A stretch of DNA of 64,000 nucleotides from Halarcobacter ebronensis (GTDB taxonomy: Bacteria; Campylobacterota; Campylobacteria; Campylobacterales; Arcobacteraceae): positions 1,116,001-1,180,000 of the forward strand of contig NZ_CP053836.1 of NCBI RefSeq assembly GCF_013201825.1, in the 5' to 3' direction. The notes beneath the pieces are model-generated. The model had not been told where the DNA came from. It did not search any database and worked only from the letters and a program-made list of their open reading frames with translations. This document shows, piece after piece, positions 44,568 to 54,722 of the stretch. A program made the position numbers and the translations under genes. Within the stretch, counting starts at the first letter, position 1. The number at the start of each line of letters is the position of its first letter.

Positions 44568-45725
44568 GTGGAAGAAAAAAGTTTATTTGACAGACTTTCG
44601 AAAAGGTTAGAAACTCTTGAAAAACTACCAAAGTTAGACGAAAACAAGTCTATACCTAAGGTGTTAGAAGAGAAAGGTGTATCAAGAAGAGATTTTATGA
44701 AGTGGGCAACAGCAATTACTGCAATGTTAGCACTTCCAGGTAACTTTTCTCCTCTTGTTGCAAAGGCTGCAGAGTTAAGTGATAGATTACCTATCATTTG
44801 GTTGCATATGGCAGAGTGTACAGGATGTTCTGAGTCACTACTTAGAACTGATGCTCCAACAATCGATTCCTTAATATTTGATTACATCTCTTTAGAGTAT
44901 CATGAAACATTAATGGCAAGTGCAGGTTGGCAAGCTGAACACAATTTAGAACATGCTATTGAAAGACATAAAGGTAACTACATCTTAATGGTAGAAGGTG
45001 GTATTCCTAGTGGACAAAATGATTTCTATTTAACTGTTGGTGGAAAAGGACATACAGGTGAGCACACTGCACAAATTGCATGTGAAAGTGCAAAAGCAAT
45101 TTTTGCTATTGGTACATGTTCTTCTTTTGGTGGTGTTCAAGCTGCTATTCCTAATCCAACAGGAGCAGTTGCACTTAGCAAAATTACAAACAAACCAGTT
45201 ATAAATGTACCTGGATGTCCTCCAAGTGAAAAAAATATTGTTGGAACTCTATTACATTTTATTCTTTATGGTACACTACCCGCCCTTGATGCATATAATA
45301 GACCAAAATGGGCTTACGGACTTAGAATTCACGATTTATGTGAGAGAAGAGGGCACTTTGATGCTGGTGAGTTTGTAGAAGAGTTTGGTGATGAAGGTGC
45401 AAAAAAAGGTTACTGTTTATATAAAGTTGGATGTAAAGGACCTTATACATTTAATAACTGTGGTAAAAATAGATTTAATCAACATACATCATGGCCTATT
45501 CAAGCTGGACATGGTTGTATAGGTTGTAGTGAGCCAGATTTCTGGGATACAATGGGACCATTTGAAGAGCCTGTTGCAGACAGATTATACAATACAGTAT
45601 TTGGTGGATTAGGAGCAGATGCAACAGCAGATAAAATTGGTGTTGGGCTTCTTGCAGTAACCGGTATTGGTATTGCAGCACACGCAGCTATTTCAAAATT
45701 TAAACATCCAAAAGATGAGGAGTAA
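44568..45725 (+). CDS. hydA: Periplasmic [NiFe]-hydrogenase small subunit, second copy
   Basis: I choose the GTG at 44568, seven bases after AAAAGG; a TTG at 44562 is too close to it. The 385 residues have twin arginines at 40-41 (SRRDFMKW) and a canonical proximal motif C84-T-G-C87 (ECTGCSESLLR), in contrast to the CAGN of the first copy. The other ligands (GTCSSFGG, PGCPP, HDLCERRGHFDAGEF, CLYKVGC, NNCGKN, GCIGCSEP) are intact. A C-terminal membrane helix is present. It is the small subunit of the classic Wolinella/Campylobacter-like enzyme. Confidence 0.92.
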   Translation: MEEKSLFDRLSKRLETLEKLPKLDENKSIPKVLEEKGVSRRDFMKWATAITAMLALPGNFSPLVAKAAELSDRLPIIWLHMAECTGCSESLLRTDAPTIDSLIFDYISLEYHETLMASAGWQAEHNLEHAIERHKGNYILMVEGGIPSGQNDFYLTVGGKGHTGEHTAQIACESAKAIFAIGTCSSFGGVQAAIPNPTGAVALSKITNKPVINVPGCPPSEKNIVGTLLHFILYGTLPALDAYNRPKWAYGLRIHDLCERRGHFDAGEFVEEFGDEGAKKGYCLYKVGCKGPYTFNNCGKNRFNQHTSWPIQAGHGCIGCSEPDFWDTMGPFEEPVADRLYNTVFGGLGADATADKIGVGLLAVTGIGIAAHAAISKFKHPKDEE

Positions 45726-45730
45726 AAAAA

Positions 45731-47461
45731 ATGGCAACTAAAAGAGTTATCGTAGACCCTATTACAAGAATCGAAGGACATTTAAGAATAGAAGTAGAGG
45801 TTGATGAAAATAATGTAATTCAAAATGCCTTCTCATCTGCAACACTTTGGAGAGGTTTAGAGACTATTGTAAAAAATAGAGACCCAAGAGATGCAGGATT
45901 TTTGATGCAAAGAATCTGTGGTGTTTGTACTTTCTCACACTATAGAGCAGGTATTGAAGCAGTTGAGGATGCACTTGGTATTGTTCCTCCTTTAAATGCA
46001 AAATTAACAAGAAGTTTAATGAACCAAGCACTATTTATGCATGACCACGTAATTCACTTTTACCATTTACATGGATTAGATTGGGTTGATGTTGTTTCAG
46101 CACTTAGTGCAGATCCAGCAAAAGCTGCTAAAGAAGCATTCCAATATACAAAATATCCAATTGCAACTGGTGAAAATGATTTAATTCAAGTAAAAGATAG
46201 AGTTAAAGCTTTTGTTGACAAAGGTGAACTTGGACCTTTTGCAAATGCATATTGGGGACATGGAACATTTAACTTTACACCAGAACAAAACTTAATTGCG
46301 CTTTCACACTATTTAAAAGCATTAGAAGTTCAAAGAACAGCAGCTCAATTAATGGCACTATTTGGTGGTAAACAACCACATCCACAAAGTTTAACTGTTG
46401 GTGGAGTTACTTGTGTTATGGATCTACTTGATCCTTCAAGAATGGGTGAATATTTAACAAAATATAAAGAAGTTTCTAACTTTATTAAAAATGCTTATTA
46501 TGCAGATATTAAAATGGCTGCAAAAGCTTATGCTGGTGAAAAAAGTGTAACTGAAAAAGCTGGAACTATGAACTTTATGTCTCACCAAGAGATGCAATTA
46601 AATAGAACAGAATATCTTTTTGATACTGGTATTATTATGAATGGTGACTTATCAAATGTTCTTCCAATAAATGAAGATTTAATTACAGAAGAAGCAACAC
46701 ATGCATGGTATGCAGATAATGAGCCTTTACATCCATATAATGGTAAAACAAATCCTAACTATACAGGATTACAAGATAAAATGACTATTGGACCTGATGG
46801 AACTGAAATTCCTTCAAAATCGATTGATGATAAGGGTAAATATACTTGGATGAAATCTCCAAGATATGATGGTCAACCAATGGAAGTTGGACCATTAGCA
46901 TCAGTTTTAGTTTCATATGCAAAAGGAAATAAAAGAGTTGTTAAAGTTGTAGATGAGTTCTTAAAAGAGACAGGTCTTCCAACAGCAGCACTATTTACAA
47001 CTTTAGGAAGAACAGCGGCAAGATGTCTTCAAGCAATGGCTATTATTGATAATGGTTTAGAAACATTTACTACACTTATTGAAAATTTAAAAGTTGACCA
47101 AGATACTTGTGCTCCTTATAAAATTGATAAAAATAAAGAGTATAAAGGAAGATTCATTGGAGATGTTCCAAGAGGTATGTTATCTCACTGGATTAGAATT
47201 AAAAATGGTGTTGTTGAAAACTACCAAGCTGTTGTTCCATCAACATGGAATGCAGGTCCAGAAGATGCAAAAGGACAAAAAGGTCCTTATGAATCAAATC
47301 TAATTGGATTAAAAGTTGAAGATATCTCTAAACCTTTAGAGATAATTAGGGTTATTCATAGTTTTGACCCTTGTATTGCTTGTGCCGTTCATGTAATGGA
47401 TCAAAAAGGTAATAATTTAGGTGTTTATAAAGTTGATCCTGTATATGGCACTAGCTGTTAG
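45731..47461 (+). CDS. hydB: [NiFe]-hydrogenase large subunit, second copy
   Basis: The 576-residue catalytic subunit has VDPITRIEGHLRIE at the start, L1 QRICGVCTFSHYRAG, and L2 DPCIACAVH with a cleavable extension of about 20 residues. It has an insertion around residues 350-375 (DKMTIGPDGTEIPSK) that the first copy lacks. It lies 5 bases after hydA2. Like HydB1 it needs HydD-type processing. Confidence 0.93.
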   Translation: MATKRVIVDPITRIEGHLRIEVEVDENNVIQNAFSSATLWRGLETIVKNRDPRDAGFLMQRICGVCTFSHYRAGIEAVEDALGIVPPLNAKLTRSLMNQALFMHDHVIHFYHLHGLDWVDVVSALSADPAKAAKEAFQYTKYPIATGENDLIQVKDRVKAFVDKGELGPFANAYWGHGTFNFTPEQNLIALSHYLKALEVQRTAAQLMALFGGKQPHPQSLTVGGVTCVMDLLDPSRMGEYLTKYKEVSNFIKNAYYADIKMAAKAYAGEKSVTEKAGTMNFMSHQEMQLNRTEYLFDTGIIMNGDLSNVLPINEDLITEEATHAWYADNEPLHPYNGKTNPNYTGLQDKMTIGPDGTEIPSKSIDDKGKYTWMKSPRYDGQPMEVGPLASVLVSYAKGNKRVVKVVDEFLKETGLPTAALFTTLGRTAARCLQAMAIIDNGLETFTTLIENLKVDQDTCAPYKIDKNKEYKGRFIGDVPRGMLSHWIRIKNGVVENYQAVVPSTWNAGPEDAKGQKGPYESNLIGLKVEDISKPLEIIRVIHSFDPCIACAVHVMDQKGNNLGVYKVDPVYGTSC

Positions 47462-47470
47462 GAGTATATT

Positions 47471-48142
47471 ATGATTAAAATGCATTATGAGTTTTCTTAC
47501 TGGTTAAGAATAACTCACTGGGTAAGATTTATTGCAATTATAGTTTTAGTTGTATCTGGATTCTATATTGCGTATCCTTTTATAAGTCCTAGCAATAATG
47601 GAGGGGAGCCTGTTAATTTTTTAAATGCTCTTTTTAGATCATGGCATATAGTTTTTGGATTTCTTTTAATTGCTGTTACAATTGGAAAATTTTATCTTTT
47701 TATCTTTGATAAACAAAGTAAAATAGAGAGAGACTCTTTTTGGGATTTTATTAATCCTAAAGTGTGGTTACAACAAGTTGGATACTATCTATTAGTATCT
47801 AAACATCCACACGGTAAAGGGGTATATAATCCATTACAATTTATGGCTTATTTAGGAATTTATATCTCTGTTGTTATGATTTCATTAACTGGACTTATTC
47901 TTTATGTTCATGTGTATCATGAAGGTATGGGTGGACTATTTTATGATTTTATGAGATATTTTGAAGTTATGATGGGTGGTTTGGCTTTTGTTAGAGAGTT
48001 ACACCATATCTTTATGTGGATTTTCATAATCTTCTTACCAATTCACGTTTACCTAGCTGTATTTAATGCAGTACATGGAAAAAATGGTGCTATGGACTCT
48101 ATTATCAGCGGATATAGATGGGACAAAGTAGAAGAAAAATGA
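47471..48142 (+). CDS. hydC: Hydrogenase cytochrome b subunit, second copy
   Basis: The 223-residue membrane protein has four helices with haem-binding histidines (WLRITHWVRFIAII, FRSWHIVFGF, GLILYVHVYHEG, ELHHIFMWIFIIF). It links HydAB2 to the quinone pool. The stop overlaps the hydD2 start (ATGA). Confidence 0.9.
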   Translation: MIKMHYEFSYWLRITHWVRFIAIIVLVVSGFYIAYPFISPSNNGGEPVNFLNALFRSWHIVFGFLLIAVTIGKFYLFIFDKQSKIERDSFWDFINPKVWLQQVGYYLLVSKHPHGKGVYNPLQFMAYLGIYISVVMISLTGLILYVHVYHEGMGGLFYDFMRYFEVMMGGLAFVRELHHIFMWIFIIFLPIHVYLAVFNAVHGKNGAMDSIISGYRWDKVEEK

Positions 48143-48702
48143 ATATTCTAATATTAGGAATAGGAAATATCCTATTCCAAGACGAAGGAATCGGAGCACA
48201 CTTTATCCACTATTTGGATGAAAAATATGAGTTCATTTCAGATAAACATACAATTAGTATTGTTGATGGTGGAACATTGGCTCAAAGATTGATTCCTTTG
48301 ATTATAGAGTATGATAAAGTTTATGTAATTGACTGTATTGATGCCTTAGATAGTAAAGCTGGAGATGTATATTTCTTTGATTATCTAAAGGCACCAGCAG
48401 AGATTGATTGGCAAGGTAGTGCCCATGAAGTTGAGATGCTTCAAACTCTTAATATGATTAAGATGAATGGCGACTTACCTGACACTCAAGTTGTTGGAGT
48501 AATTCCAAAAAGAGTTGCAGATGATACAACTTTTGACTTAAGTAGTGAAATTGTAAATGCTACAGCTACTATGGAAAAAGTTATGGTTGAATCATTAGAA
48601 AATCTAGGTGTAGAACTTAGAGTTAGACAAAGTAATTTGACAATAGAAGATATTGCAAAAATTTCATTTAAAAGAGATATAGTAAATGGTCCTAAGATAT
48701 AA
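48139..48702 (+). CDS. hydD: Hydrogenase maturation protease, second copy
   Basis: I start at the ATG at 48139 (MNILILGIGNILFQDEG), which overlaps the hydC2 stop; an upstream in-frame ATG at 48118 would place seven residues before the conserved strand. The 187 residues show GIGNILFQDEGIGAHF, VIDCIDALD and SAHEVEML, the HydD metal and catalytic positions. It should process HydB2. It overlaps hydE2 by 17 bases. Confidence 0.88.
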   Translation: MNILILGIGNILFQDEGIGAHFIHYLDEKYEFISDKHTISIVDGGTLAQRLIPLIIEYDKVYVIDCIDALDSKAGDVYFFDYLKAPAEIDWQGSAHEVEMLQTLNMIKMNGDLPDTQVVGVIPKRVADDTTFDLSSEIVNATATMEKVMVESLENLGVELRVRQSNLTIEDIAKISFKRDIVNGPKI

Positions 48703-50311
48703 ACTTGAATATTCATCAAATGATTATGGATATGCCAAAATTTTAGACAATATACTAAAAAAAAAGGATACGAATTACAAAATAAAAAAAGATGATGAAT
48801 ATATAACACTTTTTGTTGAAGATGAGGAAAAAAGTCTACTAAAAATATCAGATGAACTCTCAAAAGAGTTACCTTTATCAATATTTTTAAAAGATTTTGC
48901 ATTGGAAGTTGTACCACAGATACCTCCAGAAAACTATCATAATACCCTAGATAGTTGCCAAAAGTCTTATTGTTCAAATTGTTTAGCAGAAATCAAAAAA
49001 AAAGAATTGACAAGTTATTATAATCCCTTCATAAGTTGTCAAATTTGTGGTACAACTTCCAATGCAAAATCATTAGATATACATGAAAATAATCACCTAC
49101 TAAATTTCAAAACTTTTAAAGAGAGTTTTGAGTATTTAGCTAAAAAAATATATGAGAATAAAATAGTTAAAATAAAAAATTCTCAAATGCAATTTACATT
49201 AAAAAGATTTAAAGAGATAGAAAAAGAGCAACAATCTTTACTTTGTACAAATATAGATTCTCTTTCAACTTTGGTTGTTGGCTCAAAACAGAAAGATATA
49301 GCACTATTAAGTTTGGAAAAACCTACAATAAAATTTAATATTAATACAATTTATAAAAACAATCATAAAGTTGATTTTGAAACTGTAGATATAACTTATC
49401 CTTGGGATTTGGTTTTATATCTTTTATCAAAAGAGTTACATATCTTAGGAGTTAACTTTTTAGTTGTAGAAGAGGATTCAAAGGCAGATATTGAAGTAAA
49501 TTATGAAAATAGTATTACTCCACCTAAAATATCTTTTTGTGAAGATAGAATTTTTCTTCTTGAAAACAGTTGTTATGACAAAAGATTAGATGAAGTTTAT
49601 AATAAATTTGAAGAACCTTCAAAATCACAGTTTTTAGTTCTTTTAGATGAAAATAGACTTTATGAAAAATCTATATTAAATATTTTTATTTCATCAAAAT
49701 ACAATGATGCCGTAACTTTCTATAATCCAGAAATTGGTGGTTTTGTCGATATATTAGATTACAATTTACCCAAAAATATAAGTTCTATTTTTCATGATAT
49801 TTCAAAAATGGAAAATGGAAAAACTCTACTTGAAAACTATCAAAATAAATTTCCAGAGCTTTATGAACAAGCATTAAATAGCGATATTTCAGATCTAAAA
49901 ACTAAATCAATTTTAAATTTATGGAAAATTGCCGAGATTGTTTTAGGAATAGATAATATCTATAAAAAAGCTTCACACTCTCTTTTACAAAAGGGACCAA
50001 GAATTGATTATAAATTAAAACAGAGCAATAAAAATTTTAATAAAGAGTTTGATTTTATTAGTTTTATCAAAAGTGGTATGAGTTTTAAATTAGCAGGAGT
50101 TGATGAAAAAACTCTTTCATTAGGTTATGTTGAAAACTTCTTTTATATGCTTTCAGATTTGGTTGATAGTGTAAATGAAGAGCAAAAGTTAGATGGAATA
50201 TCTCTTTGCGGGGATATGATTGCAGATGATTTCACAAACAAACTTATCAATAAAACTTTTACTAAGAGTTTAAAATTATATTATAATAAGGATTTTCCAA
50301 TACAATTATAG
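48686..50311 (+). CDS. hydE: HydE hydrogenase maturation protein with HypF-type zinc finger
   Basis: The 541-residue paralogue of the first HydE retains a zinc-finger region absent from HydE1: C91, C96, C99 in CQKSYCSNC and C118-Q-I-C121. The C-terminal part again resembles a degenerate HypF Kae1-like domain (SGMSFKLAGVDEKTLSLGY, ISLCGDMIADDF). This shows that HydE descends from, or shares domains with, HypF. It overlaps hydD2 by 17 bases and precedes hypF by about 18 bases. Confidence 0.78.
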   Translation: MVLRYKLEYSSNDYGYAKILDNILKKKDTNYKIKKDDEYITLFVEDEEKSLLKISDELSKELPLSIFLKDFALEVVPQIPPENYHNTLDSCQKSYCSNCLAEIKKKELTSYYNPFISCQICGTTSNAKSLDIHENNHLLNFKTFKESFEYLAKKIYENKIVKIKNSQMQFTLKRFKEIEKEQQSLLCTNIDSLSTLVVGSKQKDIALLSLEKPTIKFNINTIYKNNHKVDFETVDITYPWDLVLYLLSKELHILGVNFLVVEEDSKADIEVNYENSITPPKISFCEDRIFLLENSCYDKRLDEVYNKFEEPSKSQFLVLLDENRLYEKSILNIFISSKYNDAVTFYNPEIGGFVDILDYNLPKNISSIFHDISKMENGKTLLENYQNKFPELYEQALNSDISDLKTKSILNLWKIAEIVLGIDNIYKKASHSLLQKGPRIDYKLKQSNKNFNKEFDFISFIKSGMSFKLAGVDEKTLSLGYVENFFYMLSDLVDSVNEEQKLDGISLCGDMIADDFTNKLINKTFTKSLKLYYNKDFPIQL

Positions 50312-50329
50312 AAAAGTTTTGGAAAGTTG

Positions 50330-52549
50330 ATGGATGCTCTTTACATAGAAGTTAAAGGAATAGTCCAAGGTGTTGGATTTAGACCTTTTGTATATACTTT
50401 AGCACTTAAAAACAAGCTGTTTGGATGGGTCAATAATGATGATAAAGGTGTTAATATACATCTTGAAGGTAACTCTCCTAATATCAAAAACTTTTTAGAT
50501 GAACTTAAAAAAAATCCCCCACCATTAGCAAAAATTGACTCTATAAGTGTAAAAAATATTAAAATTAAAAACTATAACTCTTTTGAGATAATAAAAAGTG
50601 AAACAACTTCAAACAAAAGTACTATAATCTCTCCAGATATGGCAATATGTCAAGAGTGCATCGATGATATAAAAAATAAAAACAACTTTAGATATAACTA
50701 TGCTTTAACAAACTGTACAAACTGTGGACCTAGATATACAATAATAAAAACGGTTCCTTATGATAGAGCTAACACTTCTATGGCAAATTTTGAGATGTGT
50801 GATGATTGTAAAAAAGAGTATGAAAATCCAACAAATAGAAGATATCATGCCCAACCAGTATCTTGCCAGAAATGTGGACCACAAATAACACTTTTTGATA
50901 AACAAAACCAGATATTAGCAACAGAACTTGAAGCAATAAAAGAGATTGCAAATAAGATAAATAGTGGAGAGATTGTTGCCATAAAAGGGATGGGAGGTTT
51001 TCATTTAATTTGCGATGCAACAAATGATAAAACCTTAAAAGAGCTAAGAAAAAGAAAAAACAGACCTTCAAAACCCTTTGCAGTAATGTTTAAAGATATA
51101 GAACAATTAAAAGAGTTTGCAGAGATTTCAATAAAAGAGCAAGAGATTATTTTATCAAAGGAAAAACCAATAACTTTGGTAAAATCTAAGAAAAATCTCC
51201 TAAGCTTTGAAGTTGCACCACATATTGATAGAGTTGGTTGTTTTGTCCCTTACACTCCTTTGCATATAATTTTATTTAACTATTTAGATAATCCAATAGT
51301 AGCAACAAGTGCAAATTTATCTGATGAGCCAATTATTAGAAGTAAAGATGAACTTTTAAAAAAACTTGGAAATGTTGTGGATTTTGTACTTGATTTTGAC
51401 AGAGAGATTATAAATGCCTGTGATGACTCTGTGGTTCAAGTTGTAAATGATGAACTTATGGTTTTAAGAGATGCAAGAGGTTATGCTCCAACCTCTTTAA
51501 AACTTGATAAAAAGATAGATAAAAAGATTTTAGCTCTTGGAGCAAATCAAAAATCTACAATTGCTTTAGCTTTTGAAGATAATCTTATTTTATCTCCCCA
51601 TATTGGTGATTTGAACTCTCTTACTTCTATGGAATATTTTCAAAGAACAATTAAAACCTTTGAGAGTTTTTATGATTTTAGACCTGAATTAATTGTTTGT
51701 GATAAACATCCAAACTATGAGAGTGTAAAGTGGGCTTTAAACCAAGATATAAAAGTAGTTCAAATTCAACATCATTATGCCCATGTTTTATCAACAATGG
51801 CAGAATACAAATTAGATGAAGAGGTTTTAGCTTTCTCTTTTGATGGAACTGGGTATGGAGATGATGGAAATATTTGGGGTGGAGAGGTTTTTTTAGCCAA
51901 TAAAAGAAGCTACAAAAGAGTAAACCATTTTAAATATTTTAGACTTCTAGGTGGTGAAAAATCAATAAAAGAACCCAAAAGAGTAGCTCTCTCTTTGCTT
52001 TTTGATACATTTTCTTTAGAAGAGATTTTGGAACTTAAAATACCAACAGTTGAAGCCTTTTTAGAAAATGAGATAAAACTAATGCATACAATTTGGCAAA
52101 AAGGTTTAAACGCTCCACTTACAAGCTCTTTAGGAAGAGTTTTTGATGCAATAGCCTCTTTTTCAAATATAGTACAAACCCAAAGTTATGAGGGAGAAAC
52201 TGGACTTCAAATTGAGATGGCATATAATAATGAGATAAAAGAGTCTTACTCTTATGAATTAATAGATGGAATTATTTCACTTGAAAAAGCTATTAAACAA
52301 ATAGTAAAAGATAATAACAAAGAGTTGATTTGTTCAAAATTTATTAATATGTTAGTAGAGATTGTTTTGGATATTTCAAAAAGTTATAACCTGCCAATTA
52401 TTCTAACAGGTGGAGTATTTCAAAATAGAACACTTTTAGAGCTTATTACTAAAAAGCTAGAAGAAAATAAAAGAAAATACTACTACTCAAAAAGAGTTCC
52501 TCTAAATGATGGAGGTATCTCTATTGGGCAGATATATTCGCAATCTTAA
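50330..52549 (+). CDS. hypF: Carbamoyltransferase HypF
   Basis: The ATG at 50330 is preferred (GGA spaced 6 bases). The 739 residues hold all HypF domains in order: acylphosphatase (VQGVGFRPFVY), two zinc fingers (C107-x2-C110...C129-x2-C132; then CDDCKKEY...CQKCGP), a YrdC-like domain (KGMGGFHLICDATN, KRKNRPSKPFAV), and the Kae1-like domain (HHYAHVLS, FSFDGTGYGDDG, LTGGVFQNRTLL). It makes the thiocarbamate on HypE used for the CN ligands. It completes the second hyd set; the rest of hyp lies beyond the 5-kb block. Confidence 0.94.
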   Translation: MDALYIEVKGIVQGVGFRPFVYTLALKNKLFGWVNNDDKGVNIHLEGNSPNIKNFLDELKKNPPPLAKIDSISVKNIKIKNYNSFEIIKSETTSNKSTIISPDMAICQECIDDIKNKNNFRYNYALTNCTNCGPRYTIIKTVPYDRANTSMANFEMCDDCKKEYENPTNRRYHAQPVSCQKCGPQITLFDKQNQILATELEAIKEIANKINSGEIVAIKGMGGFHLICDATNDKTLKELRKRKNRPSKPFAVMFKDIEQLKEFAEISIKEQEIILSKEKPITLVKSKKNLLSFEVAPHIDRVGCFVPYTPLHIILFNYLDNPIVATSANLSDEPIIRSKDELLKKLGNVVDFVLDFDREIINACDDSVVQVVNDELMVLRDARGYAPTSLKLDKKIDKKILALGANQKSTIALAFEDNLILSPHIGDLNSLTSMEYFQRTIKTFESFYDFRPELIVCDKHPNYESVKWALNQDIKVVQIQHHYAHVLSTMAEYKLDEEVLAFSFDGTGYGDDGNIWGGEVFLANKRSYKRVNHFKYFRLLGGEKSIKEPKRVALSLLFDTFSLEEILELKIPTVEAFLENEIKLMHTIWQKGLNAPLTSSLGRVFDAIASFSNIVQTQSYEGETGLQIEMAYNNEIKESYSYELIDGIISLEKAIKQIVKDNNKELICSKFINMLVEIVLDISKSYNLPIILTGGVFQNRTLLELITKKLEENKRKYYYSKRVPLNDGGISIGQIYSQS

Positions 52550-53025
52550 GCTAAAAAAATAAGTATATAGATCATAACACCCATATAACAACTTGTAATC
52601 AACCCATCAAATACAAGTTTACCAATTTTTCTGTGTCTTTTTATTTCAATTGCTTTTATTCCCTCTTGTTTATAGATTCTGTAAGTTGTAATATATAGAT
52701 AAAACCAACAAAGAACAGTTAGAAAAGCAATTATTATATGAATACTTAAAATAGAGATAAGGAAGTAGAAATAAAGACCCGTTTCATCTTTTGTTAATTC
52801 TGTAAAACCACCAATCATTCTAATATATATTTCAAAAAAAATTACAAAAATAACAGTAGTTGCCAATAGAGTTGATTGGCTTATAAAATGAATTTTATAC
52901 ATTTTTTTAACTGCAAAGAGTATGCTAATTCCAAAAAGTATTGGCAGTATTGCAAAATATATAGTAACTAAGTCTAAAAATAGAGGCGCTTTTGCCCCTA
53001 AAAAACCCTCTTTTAAGAAAAACAT
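52546..53025 (-). CDS. DUF420 membrane protein
   Basis: A 159-residue protein with five hydrophobic helices and the DUF420 outline (FLGAKAPLFLDLVT, then several His-bearing helices). DUF420 members occur near haem-copper oxidase genes in some bacteria, but no such gene is here. It overlaps the hypF stop by 4 bases on the other strand. It is followed on the same strand by a DUF3817 gene one base upstream. Confidence 0.75.
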   Translation of the reverse strand: MFFLKEGFLGAKAPLFLDLVTIYFAILPILFGISILFAVKKMYKIHFISQSTLLATTVIFVIFFEIYIRMIGGFTELTKDETGLYFYFLISILSIHIIIAFLTVLCWFYLYITTYRIYKQEGIKAIEIKRHRKIGKLVFDGLITSCYMGVMIYILIFLA

Positions 53026-53026
53026 A

Positions 53027-53320
53027 TTAATCTCTTTGAGCTTTTACTCTTTTCTCAATTAATAGGGCACCAAAAGGTAGAAGTGAAAATACAAAAAGTT
53101 GAAACATAAAACCTTTATTCCAGTTCTTATTAATTTTTGTTTGAAATAAAGAAAGCATAAAAAATATAAATAAAATTCCGTGAACCATTCCAAAAATTTT
53201 TACAGGGTAAGGATTCTCACCTATGTATTTGATTGGCATGGCTATAAAAATAAGTAGTAAAAAAGAGATTCCTTCTATTGCAGAGATAATTCTAAATCTA
53301 TTTACTGAGTCATTAAACAT
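53027..53320 (-). CDS. DUF3817 membrane protein
   Basis: The 97-residue protein has three membrane helices and the DUF3817 pattern: FRIISAIEGISFLLLIFIAMPIK, GMVHGILFIFFM and SLLPFGALLIEKRV. Function unknown. It is one base from the DUF420 gene, forming a two-gene unit. Confidence 0.8.
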   Translation of the reverse strand: MFNDSVNRFRIISAIEGISFLLLIFIAMPIKYIGENPYPVKIFGMVHGILFIFFMLSLFQTKINKNWNKGFMFQLFVFSLLPFGALLIEKRVKAQRD

Positions 53321-53456
53321 AATATTCCTCGATTTTTTTTGATATTATAGTTAGAAAAAATTATATTTAGATTATATAAATAATAAAAATTTTCTTTTTA
53401 TAAAATTATAATTTTATTTTGTGGATTTATTGTAGATATGATGTTTATTGGTTGTT

Positions 53457-54722
53457 TTAATTGATTTCTGAAAATTCATCAAAATTTTCAATAAAAATTT
53501 TTACTAAATTTGGGTCAAACTGGGTTCCACTATTTTTAATAATGTACTCTTTTGCTTTCTCTTTTTCCCAAGCCTCTTTGTAACATCTTTTATTTGTAAG
53601 AGCATCAAATACATCTGCAAGGGCTGTAATTCTCCCATGAAGAGTGATTTCCTCACCCTTTATTCCCCTTGGATAACCTGTTCCATCCCATCTTTCATGG
53701 TGTTCATAGGCAACGTGTGCGGCCATATCCAAAGTACTTTTTTTTGTATCTTTTAAAAAGTTGTATCCTATCTCAGAGTGCTTTTTCATCTCTTCATACT
53801 CTTCATTGGTTAATTTCCCTGGTTTAAGTAAGATTGCGTCAGAAATTCCTATTTTACCCACATCATGCATAGGTGAAACAGTCTTTAGTGTTTGTGCATA
53901 CTCCTCAGTCATTCCTACTTTTAGTGCTAAAAGATATGAGATTTTAGCTACTCTTTTAATATGATAAGGATCATCTATATATCTTTTCTCTATAATTTCA
54001 CCAAGTATTTCAATTAGTTTATTTTGAGTATTAAGCATCTCTTCTTTAAGTAAAATTATCTTTTTACTTTGTTTTTCATTTAACTCTTCCCTTTGAATTA
54101 AAGAGACTCTCATCTTTTCAAATTTATTTGCAAGTTCTCCCATCTCATCATTTGATTCAAGATAAATCTCTTTTGTAAAATCACCAAGTGCAATTTGTTT
54201 TGTGACACTAGATAAGTAATCAATAGAACTAGTAATCTTTTTTACAAGATAGTAGAGAAAAATTATAATTATAATAAAAGTAAATATACTAAAAGAAAAT
54301 ATTGTATTTTTATAAAGATTCATAAGCTCTATTATGTTTTTTCTTGTGTAATAGATATCTAAAGTACCTATATTTTCATTTTTGTATTTTAAATTGATGC
54401 TACTTATGATTAGATTCTCTTCATTTTTTTCTTTTTTATCTAAAGTTATATTTATATTATTACTAAAATCATGTAGTTTAATTTTTACAATCTCTGTATC
54501 CCTATAAAGGGAGTCTAAAAGTAGAGTTAACACCTCTTTATTAAACTCATATAAGAGTGCAGAGACAGACTCTTTGTAAAGCTTTTTATTATCTTCTATC
54601 TTTAGATTTAACTCTTTTTCTAAACTCTCTTTTTTTATTGAAATAATAAAATATGAGTATATTGAAAAAGATACAATTGTTGTTAGAAATAGAATTACAA
54701 ATATTTTTGTAAAGAGCTTCAT
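53457..54722 (-). CDS. Membrane HD-GYP c-di-GMP phosphodiesterase
   Basis: The 421-residue protein has two membrane helices (about 6-27 and 141-160), a periplasmic segment between them, a HAMP domain (about 160-212), and an HD-GYP domain with H286-D287 in MHDVGKIGISD and HHERWDGTGYPRG at 341-353. It should degrade c-di-GMP. Its start overlaps the stop of the upstream solute-binding gene (ATGA), suggesting the two form a sensor pair. Confidence 0.88.
   Translation of the reverse strand: MKLFTKIFVILFLTTIVSFSIYSYFIISIKKESLEKELNLKIEDNKKLYKESVSALLYEFNKEVLTLLLDSLYRDTEIVKIKLHDFSNNINITLDKKEKNEENLIISSINLKYKNENIGTLDIYYTRKNIIELMNLYKNTIFSFSIFTFIIIIIFLYYLVKKITSSIDYLSSVTKQIALGDFTKEIYLESNDEMGELANKFEKMRVSLIQREELNEKQSKKIILLKEEMLNTQNKLIEILGEIIEKRYIDDPYHIKRVAKISYLLALKVGMTEEYAQTLKTVSPMHDVGKIGISDAILLKPGKLTNEEYEEMKKHSEIGYNFLKDTKKSTLDMAAHVAYEHHERWDGTGYPRGIKGEEITLHGRITALADVFDALTNKRCYKEAWEKEKAKEYIIKNSGTQFDPNLVKIFIENFDEFSEIN

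Noticed and set aside
48118-48138. Upstream ATG for hydD2
   Set aside because: It would put seven charged residues before the conserved MNILILGIGN start and overlap hydC2 more. The ATGA overlap at 48139 is typical.
48706-48715. TGAATATTCA as a further TetR operator
   Set aside because: It lies inside the hydE2 coding sequence, away from a promoter region. It is more useful as a warning on chance matches.
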